Below, piece after piece: positions 1-10,948 of a stretch of 64,000 nucleotides of DNA; the first letter of the stretch is position 1; every line of letters starts with the position of its first letter. Position numbers and translations under genes: made by a program. The stretch covers positions 38,983,692 through 39,047,691 of the forward strand of contig OX411549.1 of the NCBI GenBank assembly GCA_948146395.1. Reading direction: 5' to 3'. The stretch comes from Fragum whitleyi. Its lineage: Eukaryota; Mollusca; Bivalvia; Cardiida; Cardiidae. The notes under the pieces were generated by a model. That model ran no database searches and was not told the origin of the DNA. It saw only the letters and a program-made list of their open reading frames with translations.

Positions 1-176
1 TCGGGTAATGCCCTATCAATTAACTTTGAAATCTCAGGATCATTTTGCTGTTCCTGGATTAGCTGTGACTTTGAATGCGTTTCATGACCTTGGTCATTTG
101 ACCTTTGAGATGACTGATAAAGTTTTGACGAATCCGTCTGAGTATCAGGCAGACTAAGATTAAAAGACTTTTTAAT
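1..176 (-). pseudogene. Gypsy-type retroelement, protease-RT linker fragment
   Basis: Read on the minus strand this stretch encodes a hydrophilic linker ending near the window edge with the motif LIQEQQNDPEISKL, like the spacer found between protease and reverse transcriptase in Gypsy-type polyproteins. It lies in a different frame from the protease, whose frame ends in a stop at 177-179. Reverse transcriptase and integrase would lie to the left, outside the window. Inference rests on the position and one motif. Confidence 0.5.
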
Positions 177-794
177 CTAGTCATTGAAATATTGACCAAC
201 AAAAGTATCAGTTAAGTCAATATCATTTGAATTTTTCAAGGAAGCTTTTATAGCCATACCCCGAGTTACTGCACATGAAGGATACAAATCAGGTATATCC
301 TGCAAAATAGGATCATCTATTTGACCTACACTAGGTGTGTCAGTTACAAGAGGATTAACAACAACCTTATCTCCAGCTAAGTCATTGCCTAGCAATAAAT
401 GTACACCTTTAAATGGTAAAGAATGTTTAACACCAACAACCACAGAACCAGTAACCAAATCTGAGGACAATTCAACCTTATGAAGAGGAACATTAATAAC
501 ACCACACTCCACACCCTGAATAAGGACGCTAGTACCAGACGAAGTCTTCTCAGAAAAGGGTAGAACATCTGCTAAAAGAAGAGATTGAGAAGCTCCTGTG
601 TCTCTTAAAATTTTAAAAGGGGTGGGTGGGCACATATCACCTGAAAGTGATACAAAACCATCCGACATGAATGGTTCAAAAATCTCCATACAGGAATCAG
701 AATTTGGTTCTGCCTTAACAATTGAATTTAACTCAAAAGAAGGCTGTGATTTAGGCTGAAGGCTGATGAGCCCTGTAGGTTTGGCTGCACTCAT
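177..794 (-). pseudogene. Retroviral-type aspartic protease (retropepsin) region
   Basis: The 205-residue frame contains the catalytic triad region DTGASQS near residue 66 and a second family feature, LLGNDLAG, near residue 134. Both are typical of the retropepsin that cuts Gypsy/Metaviridae polyproteins. The N-terminal 60 residues are low-complexity and hydrophilic, as in the gag-protease junction. It lies directly downstream of the gag frames (809-2007) in the same orientation but not in one continuous frame with them, and a stop at 177-179 separates it from the pol linker. It is therefore most likely part of a decayed copy, although the protease frame itself is intact. Confidence 0.8.
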
Positions 795-808
795 TTCCTT
801 CTTCCTTT

Positions 809-2007
809 TTAATCTAAAACGTTCTGAAATAAGGTGACCTGATTTTTTTTACAAAAAGTACAATGTACTCGAAATAAGGGGTTTTGAACATTGGTTTCAC
901 TAGTAGACTTTGGTTTAGGTGAATTTGATTGACTAGACATGCTAGATGAATCACCAGACATAGATTTATTTTGGGGATGTGAGGAAACAGGTTTTGCTTT
1001 ATTAACGGAAAAATTTTTGTGTGTAAGGTAGTAATCATCAGCTAAACGAGCTGCTTCATGTATGGTTTCAACATTTTTTTTCATGTAAATGTGACTTAAT
1101 GTCAGATTGAATGCAATTTTTGAATTGTTCAATTAATATAAGTTGTCTAAGATTATCATAATTTTGGTCTATTTTCTTAGAATAGCACCACCTGTCAAAT
1201 ATTTTTTCTTCGTTTCTTGCAAATTCAACGTAAGTCTGGCTAGATTCTTTTCTACAACTTCTAAAGTGTTGTCTGTATGCTTCTGGAACCAGCTCATAAC
1301 ATTTGAGAATGAGTTCCTTTACAGTATAATAATGATTACTTTGTCCTGTTCTAAGTTGCGAATAAATATTGCGAGCTTTTCCTACTAAGACACTTTGAAG
1401 AAGTAAGGTCCAGTGCCCCTTTTGCCATTTCAAGTTATTTGCAACTTTTTCAAAATGTTCAAAATATGTATCAACTTCAATTTCTTGAAATGCTGGAACA
1501 AGCCTGAAAAGTTTTGTTACATCAAAGTTGTCATTATACATATATCTGGGCTGATTTGCTCTATCTTGAATTTCTAATTCTTTTAATCGTAATTGAAATG
1601 CTCTTCCTTCTCTTCCCCTCTCTCTTACTCTATTTCTTCCTTTTCCCTTTGAAATTGCCTTTCTCTTTCCTTTTCTTCAATTTCTAATTGCTTTTCTTGT
1701 AATTTTCTCTCTTCTCTCTCTCTTTCTAAATCCAATTTCTTCTCCCTTTGTTGAAGTTTTAACAGCTCAAACTCTCTTGAGCTTGCAACTGACGGAACAA
1801 CAACAATGAAAGACAGAGCCTTTTCATCAAAATGTCCTCATCAACAAAATATTGAACCAAAATATTCTTAATTTCATGCTTTCGCAATGAGGACTTGACT
1901 TCTTTTAATTCATAATGCTTGGAAAGATTGAGCAAATCAGGCGTTTTACCCAAATTCAATAGAACCACGGAAGGTTCGTTTCTAAAATTTCCTAAGTCAA
2001 AAGACAT
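809..2007 (-). pseudogene. Broken gag gene of the Gypsy-type element
   Basis: Three minus-strand frames cover one gag gene. The frame at 1759-2007 begins with a short conserved-looking N-terminus. Around 1550-1760 the sequence encodes a glutamate/lysine/arginine-rich coiled coil. The frame at 1068-1541 has the helical capsid-like region (FRLVPAF near its start, RQHFR and TYVEFAR in the middle) seen in SCAN-like gag proteins of animal Gypsy elements. The frame at 809-1132 carries a serine-rich tail and half of a zinc knuckle (CTFC). The pieces lie in different frames, so several frameshifts have broken the gene. The capsid would package element RNA; this copy is unlikely to make a working one. 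Confidence 0.7.
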
Positions 2008-2190
2008 GGTAACTTGTTGCTGTATTCAAATAAGAATGTAAGATTTCAATAAATAATAGTGAAAGTGCACTCTAGATTTATCAAAATTGAAATATGAAAT
2101 TAATTTCTTAAATAATTTTGAACAGCAGATTTAAGTAAAGAAATTGTTTGATTTGTTTTGTTTTTGTTTGTTTGTGTGTCTGATGTTCGT

Positions 2191-2209
2191 ATCTCGAGAC
2201 GAGCCCCCA
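2191..2209 (-). other. tRNA-Pro-type primer binding site of the LTR element
   Basis: Read on the minus strand this is TGGGGGCTCGTCTCGAGAT, close to the proline-tRNA primer site of gammaretroviruses and many Gypsy elements (first 12 bases identical). It sits two bases after the end of the LTR, where minus-strand DNA synthesis would be primed. Confidence 0.75.
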
Positions 2210-2211
2210 AT

Positions 2212-2752
2212 TGTCACGTGCCAATGTAACAATTACAAAGAAACCTGCAACAAACATTACAATTAATAATATTTATTGACAATAGTAACAGAATTATTGA
2301 CAAAATGAAATTAATAAAAAAACAAATTACAATACCTTGAATGTTTAATCCTAAAGTTTTTAATTTTAGATCCAATTTAATTAAGTTCCTGGTCCACAAA
2401 TAATAAGTCCAATAATATACGAATTTAAAATTAAACTCGCCATTAAACACTATTTCAAGATAACGAGAAATCCCCATTTAGTTTAACACAGTACAACTAT
2501 ATGAAACCATAAGTCTAAACCAAGTGAACCAAGAATGCTGTAGGAATCTCTTTATATAATACCATAGAACAATCTAGAATAGCATAGAACATTAGAAGTT
2601 TCTAGAGTCTGAATCACTTTCTAAAAGTCCTTTCTAGAAAGATCTAAAACATTCTACATACATGTTTACCTAACAGTGTCAAGGGATCGGAAAATTCTCA
2701 GACTAATTCTAAAAATAGACACGGGAAAACCATTATTCATACATGCATAACA
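2212..2752 (-). repeat. 5' long terminal repeat of the Gypsy-type element
   Basis: The inner boundary is firm: on the minus strand the LTR ends in CACGTGACA two bases before the primer site. The outer boundary is a guess at TGTTATG (2746-2752), giving about 541 bp. A TATATAAAGAG box lies near 2550-2562 on the minus strand. An AATAAA lies near 2272-2277, close to the LTR 3' end. The matching 3' LTR is outside the window, so target duplications cannot be checked. Confidence 0.65.
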
Positions 2753-2780
2753 CTAGAAAATGCGCTTTTGAAATTAATGC

Positions 2781-3187
2781 AGTTAAGATCATCGAAATAT
2801 TGACAAGAAGAATGATTTTGGAATGATTTTGGAATGAAATTGAATGAGTGTGTGGAGCGAGTTTTGAGTGAAATTTAAATGGAGGTAATCCACTATCGCT
2901 AATTTTGTTCATCTTGAATAAACATTACCTCCCTTTTATAGAATATACACACTCTGTTTGTGTGTCTTCGAACACCAATCAGATACTTAAAAATCCACAC
3001 CAGTAATTAAAATCGAACAATAATTTGGTCGATTTGAAAAAGGAATGTTGGTCGTCTTGATCGATTTCGAAAAATTTTCAAATAATTTTGGACCGTTTTT
3101 GATCGATTTGGTTGAGTGTTTGGAATGAATGAATAGAGCGCTGAGTGAATGATTTTGATTGGAATGAAAGTCAACTTCACGATGTTT
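2781..3187 (+). mobile_element. GGAATGA-rich MITE, copy 1
   Basis: About 400 bp with inverted ends resembling AACATCGTGAAATTGACA, here degenerate (ATCATCGAAATATTGACA on the left, GTCAACTTCACGATGTT on the right). The body is full of GGAATGA/TGAATGA words. An internal hairpin region holds TATCGCTAATTTTGTTC. Related copies are at 5894, 7891, 57853 and 63173, with fragments at 6391 and 17187. There is no coding capacity. Confidence 0.7.
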
Positions 3188-3189
3188 TT

Positions 3190-3879
3190 TAAGTTAAAGC
3201 CTCTCTACTTTTATGGCCCTTTCTGTCGGAAAAAATATATAAAATAATGTGGAATGAGATATAAAATTAAAATTACTTCATTAAAGATTGTTAGATTTAA
3301 GTAACTGTAAAAATAGCAGTAAAAAAGACTTCATTTCACACCAAAACGTCTAGGAACGGCATTTCAATACAAAACATCTGTTTATTACATTTTGAATCTT
3401 AAATGAAAAGTGCAGAAGTTTTGCACAAAAAGGATATATTTGCCCTACCCGCGTCATTCTAACTTCTCAAGCTTGTCGTGTTCAGTATTTCGACAGAGAA
3501 GGTATTTTCTATTTTTACTTAGGTGTAGATATTTGTATACTTGTAATGGCTGTCTTTAATGCATTTGCTATCATTGTTTTAAAAAATGAACATTGAGTAA
3601 AGGGTGTCGAAATTCGTTCGAACTTTTTAAACATTTTATGAAGAGAAAACTCATTATAATGTTTGACCTAGTGCATTTTCGTTACACTTTACAGGGATGC
3701 GCAGCTGCCCTGCAGAACGGTGCGAAATGTTTGCCAATTACACCCCGCTTTGCATGCTGTGCACGTGCAAAGCTGGGTATAAATGCCAAACATTTTGCAT
3801 TGTTCTTTCATCCCGAAAGCAGGAATGGTGGCTGAAATGTTGGTGTTTTACGGTTATGAGAAACGACAGGGTGTATCAG
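3190..3879. other. No gene or clear repeat
   Basis: AT-rich non-coding DNA. Short open frames around 3593-3960 run in overlapping frames through a locally GC-richer stretch with partial inverted similarity (AAATGTTTGCC / GCCAAACATTTTGC). They lack any recognisable domain. Confidence 0.5.
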
Positions 3880-4326
3880 CATTCGGAACATCACTCGGCC
3901 ATTTCCGTAAACTACAAGATACCTCGGATCATTCGGAACATCGCTCGGAATTTTCCGTAAACTGGAAAGTACCTCGGACGTAAGTGTAGTGATTTTGGGT
4001 CTTTTTTTCGGTAATTCGGGTCCTGGTGGTACTTTGGTTAATACGCTTGAAGAATAGTATATTGCTTTAATGTTTTCCAATTGTCTGTGGAGATCATTTT
4101 GGCATGTTAAAATTTGAAAGCAAAACGCAGTAAAACACTGCGTTTTGTTTTCAAATTATAATATGCCCAATTTTAACCTTCCGTTGATTTAATTTTTCGC
4201 AACGTCATCCTCAGTTATGTGTGTGACGTCATATAAACCCACGTGCGATATGACGCGCTTTCATTGCTACGCCCTTATTATTCCCGAGGTCTATTCCGTA
4301 GAATCGCCGAGGGTTCCCGAGTGACC
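3880..4326 (+). repeat. CRE/hairpin repeat, copy 1 of a tandem pair
   Basis: The unit contains, in order, ATTCGGAACATC..CTCGG words, a strong hairpin at 4111-4157 (arms ending CAAAACGCAGT / ACTGCGTTTTG), a TGACGTCATATAAA block with CACGTG close by, and ATTCCGTAGAATCGCCGAGG at the right end. The same order recurs at 4350-4760 and, inverted, at 53300-53691. Confidence 0.75.
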
Positions 4327-4349
4327 TCGGATGTATGTCGGGCGGATGG

Positions 4350-4760
4350 GTCATTCGGAACATCGCTCGGACGTTTCCGTAAACTGGAAAGTACCTCGGA
4401 CGTAAGTGTAGTAATTTTGGGTCATTTTTTAGGAAATTCGGTTCTGGTGGTAATTCGGTTATTGAATCCGCTTGAAGAAAAGGAAAAAGTTTGTTAATTC
4501 TTTCCGAATGTCTGAGGAGATCTTTTGGGTATATTATAATTTGATGACAAAACGCAGTAAAACACTGCGTTTTGTTATCAAATTACAATATACCCACTTA
4601 TATTCTTTCGTTTATTTTTTTTTAATGCAACGTCATCCTCAGCGGGATCGTTGATGTTTGTGACGTCATAACCCACGTGCGAAACGACGCGCTTTCATGG
4701 CAGCGCCCTTATTAATCCCGAGGTCTATTCCGTAGAATCGCCGAAGGTTCCCGATTGGCG
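4350..4760 (+). repeat. CRE/hairpin repeat, copy 2
   Basis: Direct repeat of the preceding unit. Its hairpin arms (4526-4596) are longer and include GGGTATATT / AATATACCC. TGACGTCATAACCCACGTG follows. The right end again reads CCGTAGAATCGCCGAAGG. Non-coding. Confidence 0.75.
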
Positions 4761-4844
4761 GATGGGTATGTAACCAAATAGTGCATTTTGTTAGCCGGAA
4801 ACAGTGTAAGAAAACTAGCACTGTAGATTTATATCTTTTACAGT

Positions 4845-4921
4845 AAATAACGGCTGAAAAATCTTAATTTTTGAGAATGACGAATCATTCTCAAAAATTA
4901 AGATTTTTTAAGCCGTTATTT
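4845..4921. repeat. Near-perfect 36-bp-arm hairpin
   Basis: Left arm 4845-4880 and right arm 4885-4921 are almost exact reverse complements (AAATAACGGCT..GAGAATGA against TCATTCTC..AGCCGTTATTT) with a loop of four bases. Likely a small foldback MITE or the core of one. Confidence 0.85.
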
Positions 4922-5893
4922 AAGAATCTAAAGATATTTTTATTAGGATACGATGGTTTCTAGTCAGTGACTTAAACAAGTAGCGTTGGCGACGTCGAAT
5001 GTTTTCACTCACACTTTCGAGGGCTAACGCCATTTAAAGTGACGTCATCGAGTTTTTCGAAGGTTTTCCCGTAACTTTTAAAAATAGTACGTCTATGTAC
5101 ATCCGTGGTTGATCGTGAGATTGGCCGAGTGGTGTTCCGAGTGGGTGTATCAGCCGCCGCGATATACCTGCAATTATTTTTTAAGTTGAGTAAAACCCCA
5201 TACAAACACAAATCTTTAGAGACTCAATAATCATATATTCGGCTAAATTTCTTTTTCTAGGATTAAAAGAGATTTTTTTCTCATAAGAATTTTTAAAATT
5301 ACGGAGGGACAAAGCAGTTAGTAAAAAATTGAAATTTTATCAGTGTTGTTACATAATACATGTTTGGAATTCATGTTCTTTGTGTCAAAGCTGGAAAGAA
5401 ACTACAATTGTGTGTGGCTGAGACCTTTAAACAAATTCACTAATTATTTGTTTTGTTGAACAAGAAATAAACGGTTTCGTATGATTACATATTAATCAAA
5501 AGTACCATCTACGGGTGTCCTCGATCGACTGTTGCGTGCTGGACAAAAATCTTAGGCGAAAATGGGGCATTATTCGCACAAAAAAAAAATCTCTCTCACT
5601 CGTCGTCTCTAAATTATAATCGGATGAAAATTCTAATTTAGTGGCGGGGCTTACCGGATTTTTTTATAAATACAAGACTGTTGCAAGACCTTTCCTCTTA
5701 AAAACGCTGGTCCGATACAATTGGGAGTATATACAGCTAATAACATCGTGAAATAAAGATCATGTTTGGGTTTGCAATGATTCCGGATTGATATTGAATG
5801 AATGGAAAAAGCGACTTTCTGTAAAAAAATGAGCGGGGGTAATTGTCGATAATTACGTCATAATGGTTGAAATTAACAAAAAGTCATTACATT
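4922..5893. other. No gene recognised
   Basis: AT-rich non-coding DNA. The 68-residue minus frame at 5005-5211 has no known motif. Part of 5000-5060 contains another GTGACGTCA word and may be a decayed piece of the neighbouring repeat. Confidence 0.45.
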
Positions 5894-6295
5894 TAACAAC
5901 ATCGTGAAATTGACAATGTGAATGATTTTGGAATGATTAAGGAATGAAATTGAAGGAGTGTGTGGAGCGAGTTTTGAGTGAATTAAATGGGAGGTAATCC
6001 TACATCGCAAATTTTGTTCAGGGTGAACAAAATTAGCGATATTGATTGCTCCCTTTAATAAAATATGCATAAAAGTTCTAAAGATAGCTTCCTATTTCTT
6101 AAAGCTTTCAATTTGAATAATGTCAGTGAAATCGCGATTTTTCTCTATCCAAATTTATTTTGGAATGACGTTGTTGATATATTTTCCAATGGGTTTGAGC
6201 GTTTTTGAATGGTATGATTGAATGTTTGGAATGAATTAATGGAGCGCTGAGTGAGCGATTTAGAATGGTTTTGATTGAGGTGATTGTCTATTTCT
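5894..6295 (+). mobile_element. GGAATGA-rich MITE, copy 2
   Basis: The left end reads AACAACATCGTGAAATTGACA. The interior has GGAATGA words and the hairpin ATCGCAAATTTTGTTC / GAACAAAATTAGCGAT at about 6004-6040. The right end (TTTTGATTGAGGTGATTGTC) is decayed. Confidence 0.75.
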
Positions 6296-6390
6296 CTATG
6301 TCACTTATTGTAGTATGTCCCCTCTGACTCTACGTGTTACTTTTTTTTATTATTATCAAAATTTCATATTTTAGTCAAATTAGAATACAG

Positions 6391-6490
6391 TTTGATAACA
6401 TCATGAGACTGACACTCATTTTAAATAATTTTAAATCGCCCATTCAATGCTCCCTTCATTTATTCCAATCAATCACTCAAATCATTCGGG
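6391..6490 (-). mobile_element. GGAATGA MITE, end fragment
   Basis: GATAACATCATGAGACTGACACTCATTT and the following CATTCAATGCTCC..CATTTATTCC words match the right-hand end of the MITE family in reverse orientation, as in the copy at 57853. Only about 100 bp remains. Confidence 0.55.
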
Positions 6491-6499
6491 AACTTACAT

Positions 6500-6760
6500 C
6501 CCCACACCCCAACGTTGTCTCTCAGACAGTGGGCTATAAGTTCGGCCAAATAGTTTTTGACCCGTTTACACCAAAGGGAAAAAGCAAAAGGCGAATCACC
6601 ACCTTGTCGTTAAAGGAGAGACTTCACTGGAATTTACTTCCGGGAGTTGTTTTATGGTAAGTAGATCTTAAAGATAAATTAGTGCGGCTTGAAAACGGCA
6701 TTATGAAGTGGAGAACAGTGGTCCATGTGCATACTTATTTGATTTTTTGCTAGTTTTGCA
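6500..6760 (+). repeat. Dispersed repeat (GGCGAATCACC family), copy 1
   Basis: The order CAGACAGTGGGCTATAA, GGCGAATCACCACCTTGTCG and AGTGCGGCTTGAAAACGGC is shared with 13560-13770 in the same orientation. Function unknown; no coding signal. Confidence 0.65.
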
Positions 6761-6867
6761 TCTCTTCTTTTATATAACGCTCGGTTCGATCTTTTTTGTG
6801 TACGAGTTCCTTTCCGGGAGGACGGATAAGGAACGGAGAGCGTAGCCGAACTAAATGTCCCTTCAAA

Positions 6868-6889
6868 GGGGGGGGGGGGGGGGGGGGGG
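6868..6889. repeat. Poly-G tract, 22 bases
   Basis: Uninterrupted run of G. Apparent glycine- or proline-rich frames across it are artefacts of the homopolymer. Confidence 0.95.
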
Positions 6890-7890
6890 AGAGACGGTGC
6901 CTTTACTCTGAACATGCCCAAAATTTGAAACTGAATGACCCATTTTTATTAGTCTCAAAAGATAGATCTATGGATGTAGATCAAGCGCTAATGACGTCAC
7001 ACATAAGAATAGTGTTCTGGAATGCGCTGCAGCAACTGATAGTTAAGCAATTTTAAATAGAGCAAAAAATGCAAAACATCAGGTGGGTCTGATCTCAATT
7101 ACATTCTTGCGCGAAAGTTTAAAACAGGTGGTTTAGTATTGTTAGATGATTTAGCTTTTGAAAGGAGTCTTTGAATTATCTGCAAATTGTAAAGATTTCT
7201 TGTATAATGCCATTTTCAAAATGCACTGTTGTCTGGTGGAAACAATTTTTGAAGAAAAGAAAATTGAAAAGCTATTTTACATCTGACCGGATTTTTCTCA
7301 CGCACAAATACTGTAGACGTAATAAACGTCAACCAAAAATGAGGTGTTTGACGAACCCCCCTCAGTACGCTGAAAAACTCTAGACACTATACGTAAATGA
7401 CGTGCTGGAAGCATGTGTGTATAGAATGTACCAAGCTTGTGTCAATACGTTCGGTACACGCGCCGAGAATTTGCGCAAAGAACTTCGAGGTACTCAGCGT
7501 TTCACAACGTACCAGGCGTGTTACAAATGTAAAGCAATCCGGTTGCGTGTGTGGAACGTGCCCGTCGCGCACCAAGTGTTATGTAGCGCGTGACTTAAAT
7601 TCCAATACGTTCCGTGCACATAGACTTAAGCGTTAATGTCTAATATCCCCGTAGGTTGCAGAAAATCATGTCGATATCAATTAAAAAGGAGTAAAACTGG
7701 GCCCTCTTATGGGTGGTGCTTATTTGATTGATTGAATGGAGTTCAACTCCGCCTCCAATTTTTTTCAGTTCAATCGCGACGGTTAGAGCACTGGGCTATG
7801 GCGACGGCTGAGTGCTGCTTAAACAACACTAAGGCTAACACTTCGTTGAAGAAATGTTGAAATAATGTATATGCCTTAAATGTATAACAG
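6890..7890. other. No gene recognised; includes a GC-richer island
   Basis: Mostly AT-rich non-coding DNA. Between about 7390 and 7640 the base composition becomes clearly more GC- and CpG-rich and overlapping frames stay open on both strands. None has a recognisable domain. Confidence 0.45.
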
Positions 7891-8308
7891 TTATTATCAT
7901 CGTGAAATTAAATGTGAAAGAATTTGGAATTCAGATTTCGGAATGATATTGAATGAGTGAGAGAAGCGAATTTTGAGTTAAATTTAAGAGAGGTATTCCA
8001 ATATCGCTAATTTTGTTCGGGATGAACAAAATTAGCGATATGTATTACCGCCCTTTAATAAGATGTGCATGAAAGTTCTATAAATAACTTCCTATTTCTT
8101 CAAGAACCAACCAGACACTTAGAATTTCTATTATGTCGGTGAAATCGCATTTTGGTTCTTGCTTTATTCATTTTGAAGCTAGTTGTTAGTGTTACATTTA
8201 TCTAGAGCGTTTTTGAATGGTTTGAGTGAATACTTGAAATGAATGAATGGAGCGCTAAGTGAGCGATTTAGAATGATTTTAATTGAGACGAATGTCATTT
8301 TTACGAAG
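7891..8308 (+). mobile_element. GGAATGA-rich MITE, copy 3
   Basis: Left end ATCATCGTGAAATTAAATGTG, right end GAATGTCATTTTTACGA. Its central hairpin is intact: ATATCGCTAATTTTGTTC at about 8001 pairs with GAACAAAATTAGCGATAT. It ends about 450 bp upstream of gene 1. Confidence 0.75.
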
Positions 8309-8744
8309 TAACTGAATGTATTTATTTTTTTATTAAATATGATATCGAGAAATAACGGTTTTTATCATTCGATAAACTCACCGCCAAACAGCGAAATCAT
8401 CATAACAAAATCCCCCTTTCGTTCATTTCACCCTATCTGAAAATATCAAAGGGGAGCGAACTAAGTGACGTATTCATGCACGTTGCATTGCAATTACGTG
8501 TAAAAATGACGCGAAAGGCAATTATTACTGAAATTTTCTTATTTTGTCTCATTGCACTATAGAAAGAGATCAATCGTTTGTTTTTCGAGTAAGATCGAGT
8601 GATATTCCATTTAATGAAAAACTAAAGCTATATTTTCACTCGTGGCTCCGTCACTCTTGAAATTTAAGCTTTTATTGTTCACTCTATAAAATTCTAATCG
8701 ATCTTAAACCGAAACAAACTAGAATCCTCTATTAAATCTCCAAC

Positions 8745-8746
8745 AG
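8745..8746 (+). other. Putative splice acceptor before gene 1 start codon
   Basis: TCTCCAACAG lies 19 nt before the ATG. Comparable AGs lie 20 and 18 nt before the start codons of the two paralogues, while the sequence further upstream does not align by eye. This fits a 5' UTR intron. Confidence 0.5.
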
Positions 8747-8765
8747 GGACGGTGTTTAAAGCAAG

Positions 8766-9716
8766 ATGGCTGGGAGATGTCTATTGATGGTATCAGTTAT
8801 AATATGCTACATACGATTATATATTTTAACCCCACAAAACCTAGATGGAATTCTGACCCAACTGAAAACCTGGTGTCCACATTCAAGTTTTTGCGAACAA
8901 CCAGCAAATACCAGTTTTACCACGGAAAGGAATGACATCGAACCTTGCTGCTCATCATGCTCATGCTCCAAAGACTGTGGTCGTAAAAGCAATTGTTGTC
9001 AATATGAATACGATGTTTTTAGACTTGACGATACATTAGATACCATCTGTAAACAGTTGAATGTTTATTCTAAAAAGGAGGTTCCGAATAGTCCATATTT
9101 CTACATCATAGACAAGTGTCCAAACAGAACGGAGATATGCAGTTCGAGAAATATAACCGGCCCGAAAAGTTACTTTCCTGTTTATTCAATGGATAGCAGA
9201 ATGCTTTATTTTAACAAAGAATGTGCAGTTTGTCACAATCAAGCAAATGTCATTCATTTTACTGAAATGCTAACATGTGAAAAATCGGTCTTTGGATTTT
9301 TTGAGAAATCTAGCACGGAAATTGTCGAAACGGATTGCCATTTAACACTAATACCGCCAAATGAAGTTGACCTGTCGACTGAAGTATGTTTCCCTGTATT
9401 AATAAACAAGTGTGGTTCGTTTGGAAGGGCGAATGGGGCATATAATGACTTGTGTCAGTCGATTAATGCTACTTTCAAAACACTGAGTCAGAAAAGGTAC
9501 AGAAATGTTTTCTGTTATTTGTGCTCAATATACCGACATGTTGAAGTAGATAGGTTTTTAGAGGGTTTAAGAACTTGTCCAACCGATGATAATGTGAAGG
9601 TGATGGGCAGAATATCGTATGGTATTCTTTTAGGAAGTGAAAGAAATTCTCTTGAAACGGATGATGTTTTAAAAGAGAGCACCGGCATTCCATTGTTATG
9701 CAACGACAATAAAAAG
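8766..9716 (+). CDS. SMB-like cysteine-rich receptor ectodomain protein 1, first coding exon
   Basis: Codes residues 1-317 of a predicted 600-residue protein. Residues 4-21 form a hydrophobic leader (signal peptide, or less likely an anchor). Residues 37-78 hold nine cysteines; C65-C78 fit the somatomedin-B spacing CxCxxxCxxxxxCC. Further cysteine motifs follow (DKCPNRTEIC, ECAVCHNQ, VFCYLC near residue 250), with NxS/T sites such as NRT and NAT, so the chain is probably secreted or extracellular. The exon ends AAAAAG/GTTAGT, phase 0. The start is chosen because both paralogues align from this methionine. Two paralogues follow in the same orientation. The pattern resembles the N-terminal half of molluscan adhesion-GPCR-like proteins. 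Ligand unknown. Confidence 0.88.
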
Positions 9717-9940
9717 GTTAGTATGCGCCGACAACATCTGCAATTATTCAATTGATAAAACGAATCTTTGACCCAAAATACCGAAAAATCCTTTATGTGT
9801 TAAAGGAATACTTAGCGGGATTTTAATCTTCTTTATCGGACACACCTCTGGCTATAAATTTATGGGCGCTAAAAGAACTGATGGTATATAGCACCACGTA
9901 AATGTGTCTTCTGCTTCTCATTTAGCCTGGCTCCCAGGTC

Positions 9941-10468
9941 ACGGGGGGTGATGTCCATAATCGAAGCCACCGGCTCCGCTTTCAAAATCATGTGTGGAAC
10001 TTCCGCTCCACGTGTGGCTCCGATTATGTAGATATAAACATTTCATACATTGAATGAAAAATGGGGTAGGGAGTCGGGATTTCCTCATTTATGTCATATT
10101 TCATTCATTAATCATAAAAAAGTCGAATTCTATTCGACCAGTTATACATTTTGCAACGTAAACGTACTCAAAAAATGTAAGAACGCTCGTTGGTCTTTGT
10201 TAAAAATGATTTCTTCTGGGAGCAGTCTTGATTCAGGAATGTGAAAACACGTGGTTTTTAAATCCAATATGCAAATTCTGAACAGAATTAATAACGCAGA
10301 CCATTGTTTTCAGTGTACACGAGTATAACAAAACAACCACAATACTCTAACCAAATGTACTTTTCTGCAATATGATATATATTAAAGAAAATTGTTTGGT
10401 TCCGATTATGTGGATTGGCTCCAATTATGTTCCCTGGCTCTGAAGTTGTGGAGTGTCTTCTTCTTCTT
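9941..10468 (+). repeat. 530-bp inverted repeat, left arm
   Basis: Matches 12793-13325 in reverse complement over nearly its full length. It carries the 13-bp word GGCTCCGATTATG or close variants four times: inverted at 9956-9968, direct at 10016-10028, 10398-10410 and 10417-10429. The 64-residue frame inside has no domain and is mirrored in the other arm, so it is a repeat shadow. Confidence 0.85.
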
Positions 10469-10948
10469 CCATATAACATCTTCAATATGAAATTTCTACT
10501 AGTTTCATGGGGCGCTTTTTTTATCATCATTCCACGATGAAAGTTACGTTTGTTACGTTTTACTTCTACATTTTTACTTTTATTACAATATTCAGGTTAC
10601 TAGACAGTCAGCTTCATTAATATTACTTAGTACATGTACGTGCAAGAGAATTGTCGGGCTTTAATCCAGGATTAAATGTGACGAGATATAAAAATTTTTC
10701 GGAGCCTGTCAATGTTTTTTCTTGCTTATTATACTTCGCACGCTAAGCGTTCCAATCTTAACAAAGTCACTACTAACGCTCTTTCAACGTCGATAATTCC
10801 ATGAAATTTTATAAGATATATTTTGTGAGTGGTAAAAAAACATGTTGCGAAATTCGCGTTCATTTGATAAATATTTCAAGAAATACGATTAATATATCTT
10901 ACTAAGAAGGACTCAATGATTCTTAAAACTCCCTTTTTGTTCGATTTT
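10469..10948. other. No gene recognised
   Basis: AT-rich spacer between the left inverted arm and a tandem-repeat element. No coding signal. Confidence 0.5.

Noticed and set aside
6679..7056. Proline- or glycine-rich small proteins
   Set aside because: Frames cross the 22-base G tract and have no other coding signal.
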